In this document: piece by piece, positions 36,183 to 44,876 of the stretch
How positions within the stretch are numbered: the first letter of the stretch is position 1
Layout: every line of letters begins with the position of its first letter
NCBI RefSeq assembly: GCF_014200175.1
Contig: NZ_JACHBD010000013.1
Location: 62,001 to 126,000 of the forward strand
Direction: 5' to 3'
DNA from: Rhizobium lentis
GTDB taxonomy: Bacteria; Pseudomonadota; Alphaproteobacteria; Rhizobiales; Rhizobiaceae
Length of the DNA: 64,000 nt
Notes under the pieces: model-generated
Told to the model about the DNA's origin: nothing
Database searches by the model: none
The model's input: the letters and a program-made list of their open reading frames with translations, nothing else
Made by a program: the position numbers and the translations under genes

Positions 36183-38117
36183 CTATGAGCCTGGCCTCTG
36201 TTTGGAGCCGGCAGCGTTCCGGATTTGCCCGATCTCTCCGACGGTTTCGATCGTTATATCCCTGTCGATCTCCGCCGCCGCCAGCACCGGAATGCGGCAG
36301 TTGTGGTGGATCATCAGCGTCTGGGTGAGCAGGCGCCATTCGCCCGGCACGATGATGACGGGATCGTAACCCCGCTCGTTGGTGTCCTCGAGAGCCTGCC
36401 TGGCTTTTTCGGCCAGCAGGCGCAGTCTTTCGGCTATCTCGATCTTCTCGGTCGCTCCAGCGGCATCATAGGACCGGATGAAGTGGTCCCATTCGGCCGG
36501 AAGCACCAGCGCCGGCAGCAATCCGCGCCGGTCGAGAAGCCCGAAGGCGATCTGCTTGACCAGCGCGGCGCGCGCCATTTCGGCCACGGCATCCGGCGCG
36601 TGATCGGTGCCGGCGTGCAGCATCACTTCCAGCAGTCCGCGCGGCTGGGAAAGCGTCACGCCGGAATCCAGCAGGCGCCTGACGACCGCGACCGTCAGCA
36701 TCAGCGGCACCTGGGTGGCGACGTCGATCGCCAGTTTGCCGAGACGCGGTTCGAGGCTCCCCAGCCATTGTGCCGCGTCGTCGACGCTGAACAGGGCGCC
36801 GATATGGCGGCGGACGATGCGCACGATGTCGTCGGCAATCTGTTCGGCCGTCCGTTCAGGACCGCAGTTGACGAGGCCGGCGGGCACATTTTCGACCTGA
36901 AGATGGATCAGATCCTCGGCCATGCGGGGATCGGCGTTGAACGTCGGCACCGTCACGGAGACGCCGACGGCGCGCGCCGCCAGGCGAATCCGCGCGTCCA
37001 GCATTTCGCCGAGCCGCATCGCCTCAAGCCGCGCCAGCGTTTCCACCGCGCCGGTGGCGATGACGGGATCGCCATATTTCGCCCTGTCGAGCGGATAGGA
37101 ATTGGCGCTTTCCACGGCATTCGCCGATCCGGCCGCGGCAGGGCCCGCGCGCCGGCGATGAATCATGAAGGCTAGGCCCGCCAGACACAGGCCGATCGCG
37201 GCGAGCACGCTCGTCGGAAATCCCGGGACGAAGCCCGCGCAGATCGTCAGCGCCGCCGCAATCGTCAATGCGCGGGGCTCCCGGAAGAGTTCGCGGCCGA
37301 TATCGCTGCCGAGACTGCCGTTGCCGTCATCGGACACGCGGGTCACGACGATACCGGCCGAGACTGCCATCAGAATCGACGGAATCTGCGACACCAGACC
37401 GTCGCCGATCGACAGCAGCGTATAGAGATGGGCAGCCTCGGCGAAGCTCAGCCCCTTCTGGAAGATACCGATCGCCAGGCCGCCTATGAGATTGACGGCG
37501 ACGATCACCAATCCTGCGACCGCATCGCCCTTGACGAAGCGCATGGCGCCGTCCATCGCGCCGAAGAACTGGCTCTCCTGTTCGAGACGCGACCGGCGCT
37601 TTTGCGCAGCTTCCGTGGTGATATGGCCGTTGCGCAGGTCGCTGTCGATGGCGAGCTGCTTGCCCGGCATAGCATCGAGCGTGAAACGCGCGCCGACCTC
37701 GGCGATACGCTCGGCGCCCTTCGTCACCACGATGAACTGCACCAGCGCCACGATCAGAAAAATGATCAGGCCGACGACGACATTTCCCGCAACGACGAAA
37801 TCGCCGAAGGCCATGATGATCTCGCCGGCATCGGCATCCGTCAGCACGAGCCGCGTCGAGGAAATCGTCAAGGCCAAGCGGAACAGCGTGCCGATCAGAA
37901 TGACCGCGGGAAAGGTCGAGATTTCAAGCACGCTCTTCAGATAGGTCGTGGTGATCAGCACCACGAAAGCGAAGGAGAGATTGAAGGCGATCAGCACGTC
38001 CAGAACGATTGTCGGAAGCGGCAGCACCATCATCGTCACGACGGAGGCGAAAAACACCGCAAGCAGCATATCGGTGCGCTGCGCAAGCATGGCGATGGCG
38101 GATGACCTTACCTTCAT
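36183..38117 (-). CDS. rhcV: RhcV/SctV, T3SS export gate protein
   Basis: A 644-residue LcrD/FlhA-family protein. Eight membrane helices in the first half include MMVLPLPTIVLDVLIAFNLS and the family signature FRLALTISSTRLVLTDADAG EIIMAFGDFV, followed by the FHIPEP-like GARFTLDAMPGKQLAID and the large cytoplasmic domain that forms the nonameric ring docking chaperone-substrate complexes. The length is slightly short for the family (about 680-700). It lies on the minus strand after sctD (23-base gap). Confidence 0.95.
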   Translation of the reverse strand: MKVRSSAIAMLAQRTDMLLAVFFASVVTMMVLPLPTIVLDVLIAFNLSFAFVVLITTTYLKSVLEISTFPAVILIGTLFRLALTISSTRLVLTDADAGEIIMAFGDFVVAGNVVVGLIIFLIVALVQFIVVTKGAERIAEVGARFTLDAMPGKQLAIDSDLRNGHITTEAAQKRRSRLEQESQFFGAMDGAMRFVKGDAVAGLVIVAVNLIGGLAIGIFQKGLSFAEAAHLYTLLSIGDGLVSQIPSILMAVSAGIVVTRVSDDGNGSLGSDIGRELFREPRALTIAAALTICAGFVPGFPTSVLAAIGLCLAGLAFMIHRRRAGPAAAGSANAVESANSYPLDRAKYGDPVIATGAVETLARLEAMRLGEMLDARIRLAARAVGVSVTVPTFNADPRMAEDLIHLQVENVPAGLVNCGPERTAEQIADDIVRIVRRHIGALFSVDDAAQWLGSLEPRLGKLAIDVATQVPLMLTVAVVRRLLDSGVTLSQPRGLLEVMLHAGTDHAPDAVAEMARAALVKQIAFGLLDRRGLLPALVLPAEWDHFIRSYDAAGATEKIEIAERLRLLAEKARQALEDTNERGYDPVIIVPGEWRLLTQTLMIHHNCRIPVLAAAEIDRDITIETVGEIGQIRNAAGSKQRPGS

Positions 38118-38140
38118 GATCCGGCTTCCGACGCCATCGC

Positions 38141-39109
38141 CTATTCTTGTTCGCTGCTGGAAATTTCGGCGAGCTTCGGCTCGGCACTGCCGGCGGAGGC
38201 GAAATTGACCGTATCGTCCTCACTGTCACGGGAAACGATCATCTGGTCTTTGCCGATCTCCTTGATCCGCCAGCCGCTCGAAACGACATCGCCTTCCTCG
38301 TATCGGCGGCCGTCGGAGCCGATGATGAACCTGACTGGCGTATAGCCGGCGGCGGCGACGAAGCCGTCGAGACCGGAAGAGAAGGCGGTGAGATCGACGA
38401 TGGAAACGGAACCGCGCCGGCTCATCGAGGCGATGATGCTGCGCAGCTTGGTCTTGTCGGGCAGGCCGAGAGGCCGCGATCCTTCGCCGATGCGAATTTC
38501 GTCGGCGGTGGCGACGATGCTCAGATCTTGGGGAAGCTGAGCCATGCGAATGGCCTGGCGGATTTCGGCAGCGATCGCCGCCGATGACGGCGCCGGTTCG
38601 GGTGCGGCGGAAACCCTGACGGCCGGGCCTTCGTGAGCCGGCGCGTCGCTGTTGTAAAGGCCGACCAGCAAAAGCATCGCCGCGAGCCCGAGAAGGCCGG
38701 CAGCCGCAATCCGGCGTCGCGCGAACCGCCCGCGCCCGGCGCCGAGACCTTCGAGTTCGCAGGCCGTGCCGTCGAAGGAGATGCTCTGTCTCGTTGTAAG
38801 GCTCATCGTTCGATCACGCGGGATGGAATGACCATCGATCACCACGTCATCCCGCAGCGCGGTCAACGACACCGCGTCGGAGCCGCGGGAGCGCTGCAGA
38901 CTGATGGCAAAGGCGGGTTCCGGTTTGGCGCCGAGGATGATCAGGTCGCAATCGGCGCTGCCGCCGACAACCTGCCGCTCCGCCGTCAACGGCAGAATGG
39001 AGCTGCGCCCGGCGCGCGTGATACGCAAGACCGGTCCGCCGCGGCCTGTCGCAGCGTTGCCGGCGTTACCTCTGAATGTCGGCGAAGAGGGATCTAGATT
39101 CATAGCCAT
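38141..39109 (-). CDS. SctD-like T3SS inner-membrane ring protein
   Basis: A 322-residue protein with one membrane helix (IAAAGLLGLAAMLLLVGLYN, about residues 132-151). The N-terminal cytoplasmic part resembles the FHA-like domain of YscD/PrgH proteins (VVIDGHSIPRDR, LTTRQSISFDGTACELEGL), and the periplasmic part has ring-type folds (SIIASMSRRGSVSIVDLTAF, AAGYTPVRFIIGSDGRRYEE). It sits just upstream of rhcV on the same strand, as expected for the ring partner of RhcJ. Confidence 0.75.
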   Translation of the reverse strand: MAMNLDPSSPTFRGNAGNAATGRGGPVLRITRAGRSSILPLTAERQVVGGSADCDLIILGAKPEPAFAISLQRSRGSDAVSLTALRDDVVIDGHSIPRDRTMSLTTRQSISFDGTACELEGLGAGRGRFARRRIAAAGLLGLAAMLLLVGLYNSDAPAHEGPAVRVSAAPEPAPSSAAIAAEIRQAIRMAQLPQDLSIVATADEIRIGEGSRPLGLPDKTKLRSIIASMSRRGSVSIVDLTAFSSGLDGFVAAAGYTPVRFIIGSDGRRYEEGDVVSSGWRIKEIGKDQMIVSRDSEDDTVNFASAGSAEPKLAEISSSEQE

Positions 39110-39197
39110 CTTGTTCCCGAACCGTCCGTCGAGCGGCTTTTATTGTCTTCGAGAGCGGGGAAGCGAGACGGGCGAACCCGTCGCGCCATTGTTTCAA

Positions 39198-39365
39198 TCA
39201 GCCTGGGCCGATCTTCTTGATGGCGTTTGCGACGCCGTTGATCTTGGTGATTTCAGTTGCAACCTGCAGGCTCTGCGCGGTCGCTTCGTTCTGGGCCGAC
39301 TTGAAGGCGGAAATCGCCGAGCCGATACCCGCATCGAGTGTCGAAGTACTAGTGCTGGTAGCCAT
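39198..39365 (-). CDS. Small protein, candidate T3SS needle/pilus subunit
   Basis: A 55-residue protein starting at ATG 39365 with AAGGAG eight bases upstream; an upstream in-frame ATG at 39398 lacks such a site. It is Ser/Thr-rich at the start and then a continuous amphipathic helix (IGSAISAFKSAQNEATAQSL, VATEITKINGVANAIKKIG). Size, helical make-up and position at the head of the sctD-sctV operon fit a needle or pilus subunit (SctF/NopA type). There is no sequence signature to prove it. Confidence 0.55.
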   Translation of the reverse strand: MATSTSTSTLDAGIGSAISAFKSAQNEATAQSLQVATEITKINGVANAIKKIGPG

Positions 39366-39620
39366 GTCTTGAACTCCTTGCATGGTTTTGGCGGCCAAAA
39401 CCTTGCAGAATTCCGGATCGAATTCAATAGCTTATGTTAAAAAGTTATTAATTCGCGATATGTACAACAATTGCGCGAAATGGATATCCGTCCTGTTCCC
39501 AGCGGACCGATCATCTGCAACAGTAGATCAGATAATTAATAACAGACTGGATTTCGCAGCCCCCTGATTTCCTTCGTTCATTAGTTGTCGGGCGGCATCC
39601 GGATCGTGAGGTAAACTCAG

Positions 39621-40169
39621 ATGTTTGCGCGTTTTGTTTACATGGCCGCTATCGGACTGCTGGTCTCCTTTCCTCCATCAGCCGGCGCCGGCGAGCGGGA
39701 GGTGCGCCTGGATGTCGTCTCCCTGCCGCTTGGCGATGTCGTCGAGACGCTGTCCTTCATGTCTGGCATCCCGGTCACGACAGTCGGGACGCTGAGCGGC
39801 AAGGTCGAGCACTGGTCCGTCCGAGAAAGCGGAGCCAAGGCCTTCGTCAAGCTTGGCGATGCCAGCAATCTCTTCGTCGCCTATGACGGCAGCCGCATCA
39901 TCATCGCGCCTAAGCAGGAGGTCTCCACCGTTGTCCTCGATCGCGGCGACCGCAGCTGGAAGACCGAGCAAAACGCCATTCGCGCGCTGTTCCCGCTACT
40001 GCCGGACGATGCACTGCGTGAAGATCCCGCCAGCGGCTTGGTGCTGGTGCGCGGCCCCGCCGTCTTCACCAAGGCCGTCGAAGACGTGCTGAGCCGGCAG
40101 GAAGCCGACAGCATCAAGGTCATCAAGGGCGGCCAGCTGGAAATCCTGACGACGAACAACGGTGCCTGA
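39621..40169 (+). CDS. rhcC1: RhcC1, N-terminal domain part of the split T3SS secretin
   Basis: A 182-residue exported protein with a signal peptide (cleavage near AGA-GEREV). It contains the secretin N0/N1 domains: VRLDVVSLPLGDVVETLSFM SGIPVTTVG, then KLGDASNLFVAYDGSRIIIA and WKTEQNAIRALFPLLPDDAL, LVLVRGPAVFTKAVEDVLSR. In rhizobia the outer-membrane secretin is split into RhcC1 (periplasmic N-domains) and RhcC2/NolW (channel). Only the first is found here; no RhcC2 gene was seen in the window. Confidence 0.85.
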   Translation: MFARFVYMAAIGLLVSFPPSAGAGEREVRLDVVSLPLGDVVETLSFMSGIPVTTVGTLSGKVEHWSVRESGAKAFVKLGDASNLFVAYDGSRIIIAPKQEVSTVVLDRGDRSWKTEQNAIRALFPLLPDDALREDPASGLVLVRGPAVFTKAVEDVLSRQEADSIKVIKGGQLEILTTNNGA

Positions 40170-40178
40170 GCGGCTGAT

Positions 40179-40592
40179 ATGAAGGCGCTGAAGTCTCTCA
40201 GGCAGTTACTGGAGATCCGCAGCCTGCGGGCGGACAATCTTTCCCGCAGCCTCTCCGAGGCGCGGGCGGACGCCGAAAACGCGCGGGAGCGGGAAGCGAA
40301 AGCCTCCGAAGCGCTCGACATCGCAGCAAGCCGGGCCGCAGGCAATCCTATCGTCGACGAATTGCGCAAGAGCGGCGTTATCTCCGCCGCCAAGCTTCAG
40401 GACGCGTTGATGCGACAATCCGTATTGCGCAGCCATGAAGCCGATGCCGGCCGATCGCTTGCGCAGCGCAAAGACGCCCGGTGCGCCGCGCAAGAGCGGG
40501 CAGAACAAGCCGCCGCCGATTTTTCGCGAGCACAGAAGGCGGTATTGCGCGCCGAATTTTCGCTTGAAGCAGCGGAGAAAGTCGACCGGTAG
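40179..40592 (+). CDS. SctO-like coiled-coil protein of the T3SS
   Basis: A 137-residue, almost wholly coiled-coil protein (RKLRQLLEIRSLRADNLSR-like start, then AREREAKASEALDIAASRAA, ADFSRAQKAVLRAEFSLEAA). This is the form of SctO/YscO/FliJ stalk proteins that sit in the ATPase and touch SctV. In other rhizobia sctO (y4yJ) lies between rhcN and rhcQ; here that slot is empty and this gene, nine bases after rhcC1, is the likely displaced copy. Confidence 0.6.
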   Translation: MKALKSLRQLLEIRSLRADNLSRSLSEARADAENAREREAKASEALDIAASRAAGNPIVDELRKSGVISAAKLQDALMRQSVLRSHEADAGRSLAQRKDARCAAQERAEQAAADFSRAQKAVLRAEFSLEAAEKVDR

Positions 40593-40715
40593 AGAGCTAA
40601 GAACCAGCAGATGAACCAACCGCCTTGGCAGCGAACCAGCGTAACCGCTGTCCTGATGCAACGTTCCGCGTCATCGCTTGATCATTGATGTTCAGCCTCA
40701 GCTTGAAATTAGTGC
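40593..40715. other. Gap between the T3SS locus and a decayed gene
   Basis: I see no gene in this short stretch, and the secretion locus ends here. Confidence 0.4.
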
Positions 40716-41114
40716 TCACGTTACGAATGCGAAACCTACCCGGGCTCCCCTCTTGTTCAGCAATGGCTGGATGGTGAACTTCGAGCGCATCACGATACGG
40801 AGTTGATCCGCGGCGTCGACCGGCCGTAATGGCTCCGCAGCTGGTGTCTTAAGCCAGGGTCCGAGTACGGCACGCTCATTCCAGCGCGTTTCCTCCGACC
40901 GCCATCTGTTTTTCTCCCGCCAAGCCTGTTTGCTCATCGTAGCTAGGAACTGCTCAACGGCCATGCCAATGATAACGCCCTCAAACAGCGCGGCGATTAG
41001 CAGTTCAGGAATTTCGAAGTCTGCAATGGCTATACCGCCCGAAGCGCCTACTGCGGCAGCCCCGATGATCAGCCGAGGTGCTGCTCACAGCACCAACCTT
41101 TGGCCATATTGCAT
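40716..41114 (-). pseudogene. Membrane-type hypothetical gene with in-frame stop
   Basis: From ATG 41112-41114 the frame reads MQYGQRLVL, a TGA stop, then a hydrophobic stretch RLIIGAAAVGASGGIAIADF, EIPELLIAALFEGVIIGMAV and a polar end RSKFTIQPLLNKRGARVGFA. The reading is continuous and protein-like apart from the single TGA at codon 10. An ATG at 40964 could give an 82-residue remainder. The last part faintly recalls the start of DUF2726 domains (PLLNKxEARV), so it may be the N-terminal stump of such a protein. Confidence 0.4.
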
Positions 41115-41298
41115 GCCCCTCTCCGGATTTCCCGCCGCGATAGTACAACGCGCGTACCATATCCAAAAAAATGAGGTCTCGACCGCATGAAGCTTCCCCC
41201 GAGAAACCGATATTGGCTCTAGAGGACAGTCGACATCCGCTTCCGCTCAGGACGTTCCTACGTCGTGGCACGGCGCGATTTCGAGGCCAGCGCTCCGG

Positions 41299-41349
41299 CT
41301 TGTTGCTATGGAGCTCACGTTTTGGACGAGGAAGATCGCATAATGGATC
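41299..41349. repeat. IS-end-like dispersed repeat, copy 2
   Basis: This is the second copy of the block at 13711-13762, with the 19-bp core GAAGATCGCATAATGGATC unchanged. The surrounding DNA (41115-41728) holds no supported gene and is probably insertion-sequence debris next to the thiamine operon. Confidence 0.5.
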
Positions 41350-41728
41350 GTCGGGGACGGCGTGATCGCGCTGCTTGTGGGGTCGATTCGGATCCAGCCG
41401 GTGGGATTCGGGTGGCGGAAGCGCTCGCGCACTGAGAGCCTGCGCAATCGACAAAGCTAAAAGCACCTTCGCGGGCCGAAGGAACCTGTCTTAAGGAAGG
41501 GGCGGGCCCGGCATTTCTCGCCTCGGTGGAGGTGGCGAATATCCGCCAGTTAGGTTCCTATTGCGGCGCGCATATCGCGCTTGTGAAATGCAATTAGCGG
41601 AGGCACGGAGACTTCCGGTTTCAACGGCGATTTTAGACGGGAAGCCGTCATGCTTGACGAGCAAGAAAAATATGCATTAGGCCTTGCTTGACAGAAGGGC
41701 AGCTCCGGTCTTTCATGGCGGCATTCAC

Positions 41729-41840
41729 CAGGGGGGCCCGGCAAGGGGCTGAGATACTGCTGAACAATAAGGTGTTGCTTGTTGTGGCGCAGTGACCCGT
41801 TGAACCTGATCCAGTTCATACTGGCGTAGGGACGGTGCAA
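41729..41840 (+). ncRNA. Thiamine pyrophosphate (TPP) riboswitch
   Basis: The THI-element landmarks are present in order: GGGGGGCCCGGCAAGGGG followed by CTGAGA (pyrimidine-sensing arm), a variable hairpin, then TGACCCGTTGAACCTGATCC, CAGTT and ACTGGCGTAGGGA (pyrophosphate-sensing arm). It lies 100 bases before the ThiC remnant and would shut the thiO-S-G-E operon down when TPP is plentiful. All conserved core bases I know appear intact. Confidence 0.93.
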
Positions 41841-41939
41841 GCGCTCCAAGGCTTCGGATTCACGCGTGGAATCCATGCCGGCGTCTTTTCATCATTCCGG
41901 CTGACTGGGTCTCCAACTTTCAATTTGGAGCCTCAAACT

Positions 41940-42092
41940 ATGACATTGCCGCAAAAAACTTCACCCCAACCGTCACCACCGGCCCGCTGCCAGTGTCGCG
42001 GAAGGCTGGACGCGATGGCGGCGAAATACCGACAGGGCGGCGATCTTTACATGTCGGTCGTAGAGGCCGCTAAAATACCGATTGGAGGATGA
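41940..42092 (+). pseudogene. thiC: Gutted thiC: N-terminal and C-terminal ends fused, still in frame
   Basis: Behind a GGAG site, ATG 41940 opens a 50-codon frame. Read one base out of frame, its first part is IAAKNFTPTVTTGPLPVSRK, the start of ThiC (phosphomethylpyrimidine synthase). It then joins AMAAKYRQGGDLYMSVVEAA, which I take as the ThiC C-terminus. About 560 codons are missing, including the catalytic core and Fe-S site. One base seems lost just after ATG (ATGACATTGCC for ATGAACATTGCC), which puts the start in frame with the C-terminal end. The stop overlaps the thiO start (ATGA, 42089-42092). Confidence 0.75.
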
Positions 42093-43075
42093 CCATGCGC
42101 GTTCTTGTCAAGGGGGCCGGCGTTGCCGGCCTCACCGTGGCCTGGCAGCTTTATCGCCAAGGCTTCCGTGTCACCCTTACGGAGCTGGCCGACAAGGTCG
42201 GGGGCGGCGCCTCCGGCCTTGCCGGCGGCATGCTCGCCCCGTGGTGCGAACGGGAAAGTGCGGAGGAACCGGTGCTGACGCTCGGTCGTAATGCCGCCGA
42301 TTGGTGGGAGGCAGCATTGCCCGGCCACGTCAAACGCCGAGGAACGCTGGTGGTCGCGGGTGGGCGAGATACCGCCGAGCTGGACCGCTTTTCCCGCCGC
42401 ACAAGCGGATGGGAATGGCTGGACGAGGCGGCGATCGCAGCTCTGGAGCCTGATCTCGCCGGCCGCTTCCGCAGGGCGTTGTTCTTCCGGCAGGAAGCGC
42501 ACCTCGATCCACGGCAGGCGCTCTCGGGACTTGCGGCAGGACTGGAGAACGCCCGCGTGCTTCTCGTGTTCGGCGTCACGGGCAATGCGAACGTTGCCCA
42601 TTATGACCGGGTGATCGACTGCACCGGTGCCGCCCAGATTGGCCAACTGCCCGAATTGCGTGGTGTTCGAGGCGAGATGCTCTGCGTCGAAACGCGCGAG
42701 GTCAGCCTTTCTCGCCCCGTCCGCCTGCTGCATCCGCGCCACCCGATCTATATCGTGCCGCGCGAAAAGAACTGCTTCATGGTCGGTGCGACGATGATCG
42801 AAAGCGACGATGCCGGCCCGGTTACCGCGCGTTCGCTGATGGAATTGCTGAACGCCGCCTACGCCTTGCATCCTGCCTTCGGCGAGGCACGGGTTACGGA
42901 AACCGGCGCAGGCGTGCGGCCCGCTTATCCCGACAATCTGCCGCGTGTGACACAGGAGGGACGCACCCTCCATGTCAACGGCCTCTATCGCCACGGCTTT
43001 CTGCTGGCGCCGGCCATGGCCGGAGAGGTGGCGCGGCTTCTTCTAACAGAACAAGCGGAAAGGAGGGCGCCATGA
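42089..43075 (+). CDS. thiO: ThiO, glycine oxidase of thiamine biosynthesis
   Basis: A 328-residue FAD-dependent oxidase that turns glycine into the dehydroglycine (iminoacetate) used for the thiazole ring. It has an N-terminal FAD-binding GxGxxG region (VKGAGVAGLTVAWQLYRQGF), GGGASGLAGGMLAPWCE, the DAO-family YDRVIDCTGA and a C-terminal YIVPREKNCFMVGATMIES, GVRPAYPDNLPR. It starts at 42089 (overlapping the ThiC remnant's stop) or at ATG 42095. It overlaps thiS by four bases. Confidence 0.93.
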   Translation: MTMRVLVKGAGVAGLTVAWQLYRQGFRVTLTELADKVGGGASGLAGGMLAPWCERESAEEPVLTLGRNAADWWEAALPGHVKRRGTLVVAGGRDTAELDRFSRRTSGWEWLDEAAIAALEPDLAGRFRRALFFRQEAHLDPRQALSGLAAGLENARVLLVFGVTGNANVAHYDRVIDCTGAAQIGQLPELRGVRGEMLCVETREVSLSRPVRLLHPRHPIYIVPREKNCFMVGATMIESDDAGPVTARSLMELLNAAYALHPAFGEARVTETGAGVRPAYPDNLPRVTQEGRTLHVNGLYRHGFLLAPAMAGEVARLLLTEQAERRAP

Positions 43076-43269
43076 CCTTCATCATCAATGGCGAGGAACA
43101 ACAGGTCGCGGCCGCGACGCTCGCAGATCTGCTTCTCGCTCTGGACTACGAAGGCGGGTGGCTCGCAACCGCGGTGAACGGCGAACTGGTACACCGCGAG
43201 GATCGCGTCGATTTCATGCTTGGCGAGCGCGACCGCATTGAAATTCTCTCACCGATGCAAGGAGGCTAA
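43072..43269 (+). CDS. thiS: ThiS, sulfur carrier protein
   Basis: A 65-residue ubiquitin-like protein ending in Gly-Gly (SPMQGG), where the thiocarboxylate that donates sulfur to the thiazole is formed. ATLADLLLALDYEGGWLATA VNGELV and DRIEILSPMQGG are typical ThiS segments. It is translationally coupled to thiO (ATGA) and one base before thiG. Confidence 0.93.
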   Translation: MTFIINGEEQQVAAATLADLLLALDYEGGWLATAVNGELVHREDRVDFMLGERDRIEILSPMQGG

Positions 43270-43270
43270 G

Positions 43271-44044
43271 ATGCTGAAACTTTACAGCGTCGAGGTCCAT
43301 TCCCGGCTGCTGCTTGGCACCGCCCGCTACCCGTCTCCGGCCGTGCTTGCGGAAGCAGTGAGACGATCGAAGACCGAAATTGTAACTGTTTCGCTTCGGC
43401 GCGAGGCCGTCGGCGGCAAGGCGGGCGGCGCCTTCTTTGAGCTGATCCGCGAGCTTGGTGTGCGCGTGCTTCCCAACACGGCCGGATGCCACAGCGTGCA
43501 GGAGGCTGTGCTGACGTCGAAGATGGCGCGCGATGTTTTCCGCACCGACTGGATCAAGCTCGAAGTGATCGGCCATCACGATACGCTGCAGCCCGATGTT
43601 TTCGGCCTCGTCGAGGCGGCACGCATCCTGACCGGCGAGGGCTTTCACGTCTTCCCCTATACGACCGACGATCTTGTCGTCGCCGAAAGGCTGCTGGACG
43701 CCGGCTGCCGCGTCCTGATGCCTTGGTGCGCGCCGATCGGCTCTGCCATGGGAGCGGTGAACCCGATGGCGCTGCGGGCATTCCGAGCACATTTTCCGGA
43801 TGTGCCGCTCATCGTTGATGCCGGCATCGGCCGCCCATCTCATGCCGCCGCCGTCATGGAATACGGCTATGATGCCGTTCTTCTGAACACCGCCGTTGCC
43901 GGCGCGGGTGATCCCGCCGCCATGGCCGAGGCCTTCGCGTTTGCCATCAATGCCGGCCGCATCGCGCATGGCGCCGTGCCGCTGGAGCCGCGCGACATGG
44001 CCGTTCCTTCCACTCCCGTCATCGGAAAGGCCGCCTTTTCATGA
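43271..44044 (+). CDS. thiG: ThiG, thiazole synthase
   Basis: A 257-residue TIM-barrel enzyme that joins 1-deoxy-xylulose 5-phosphate, ThiS thiocarboxylate and dehydroglycine into the thiazole. It starts at ATG 43271 behind GGAGG. Family motifs include RLLLGTARYPSP, LPNTAGCHSVQEAV, DWIKLEVIG (the Lys that forms the imine), PYTTDDLVVAERLLDAGCRV and VDAGIGRPSHAAAVMEYGYD. The length is normal. Confidence 0.95.
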   Translation: MLKLYSVEVHSRLLLGTARYPSPAVLAEAVRRSKTEIVTVSLRREAVGGKAGGAFFELIRELGVRVLPNTAGCHSVQEAVLTSKMARDVFRTDWIKLEVIGHHDTLQPDVFGLVEAARILTGEGFHVFPYTTDDLVVAERLLDAGCRVLMPWCAPIGSAMGAVNPMALRAFRAHFPDVPLIVDAGIGRPSHAAAVMEYGYDAVLLNTAVAGAGDPAAMAEAFAFAINAGRIAHGAVPLEPRDMAVPSTPVIGKAAFS

Positions 44045-44682
44045 AGCTCGATCCCTTCTATCTCATCGTCGACAGCGCCAACTGGGTCGAGCGTCTCGTG
44101 CCGCTCGGCGTCAAACTCGTCCAGCTGCGCATCAAGGACCAGCCAGAGCCGGTGCTTCGCGAGGAGATCCGGCGTGCGAAAGCCGCCTGCGCGGCAGCGG
44201 ACTGCCGATTGATCGTCAACGATTACTGGAAGCTCGCGATCGATGAGGGATGCGATTTCATCCATCTCGGGCAGGAGGATCTGGCGGCAGCCGATCTGGC
44301 TGCAATCGGCCGCGCCGGCCTGAAGCTCGGCCTTTCCACGCACGACATAGCGGAACTAGAGACGGCGCTGGCCGCCCGTCCGGATTACGTGGCATTCGGA
44401 CCGGTCTGGCCCACGGTGCTCAAAGAGATGAGATGGACGCCACAAGGCGTCGAACGCATTGCGAACTGGCGGCGGCGTGTCGGGCCGATGCCGCTCGTTG
44501 CCATCGGCGGGATCACCGCCGAGCGCGCGCCGCTGGTACTGGAAAACGGCGCCGATACCGCTGCCGTGGTCACCGATATCACCCGCAACCCCGATCCCGA
44601 AGCCCGCACACGACAGTGGCTGGCCGCGACCGCGCCTTGGCGGTCCGTGACTGAGAGGCCGCACCTGGGCTCTCTACAATGA
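44041..44682 (+). CDS. thiE: ThiE, thiamine phosphate synthase
   Basis: A 213-residue TIM barrel that couples the pyrimidine pyrophosphate and the thiazole phosphate. Motifs include LVQLRIKDQ, RLIVNDYWKLAIDEGCDFIH LGQEDL, LGLSTHDIAELE, VAFGPVWPTVLK and VAIGGITAERAPLVLENGAD. It overlaps thiG in ATGA and ends the operon. With ThiC broken, its pyrimidine substrate would have to come from another thiC or from salvage. Confidence 0.94.
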   Translation: MKLDPFYLIVDSANWVERLVPLGVKLVQLRIKDQPEPVLREEIRRAKAACAAADCRLIVNDYWKLAIDEGCDFIHLGQEDLAAADLAAIGRAGLKLGLSTHDIAELETALAARPDYVAFGPVWPTVLKEMRWTPQGVERIANWRRRVGPMPLVAIGGITAERAPLVLENGADTAAVVTDITRNPDPEARTRQWLAATAPWRSVTERPHLGSLQ

Positions 44683-44876
44683 AAAGGCAACAATAAAGAG
44701 GACCAAAAGGCGGATGCGTCAGGGGCTCGCGACCACCGCTCGCTGGTTCAGACGCTGACTGAGGCACCATCGGAAGGTTACTATCGAACATCCGATCTTT
44801 GCAACGCAACGATGCCGCAGTGGTTCAGTGATCGGGCTGGCCGAGGGCGGGTCGAAACTTTGAAGTAAGGCTCTCT
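44683..44876. other. Short gap between convergent thiE and hipA
   Basis: No gene and no clear terminator hairpin are seen between these convergent units. Confidence 0.4.

Noticed and set aside
36225..37175. 316-codon plus-strand frame opposite rhcV
   Set aside because: rhcV is unmistakable on the minus strand; the plus frame is Arg/His/Gln-rich shadow sequence.
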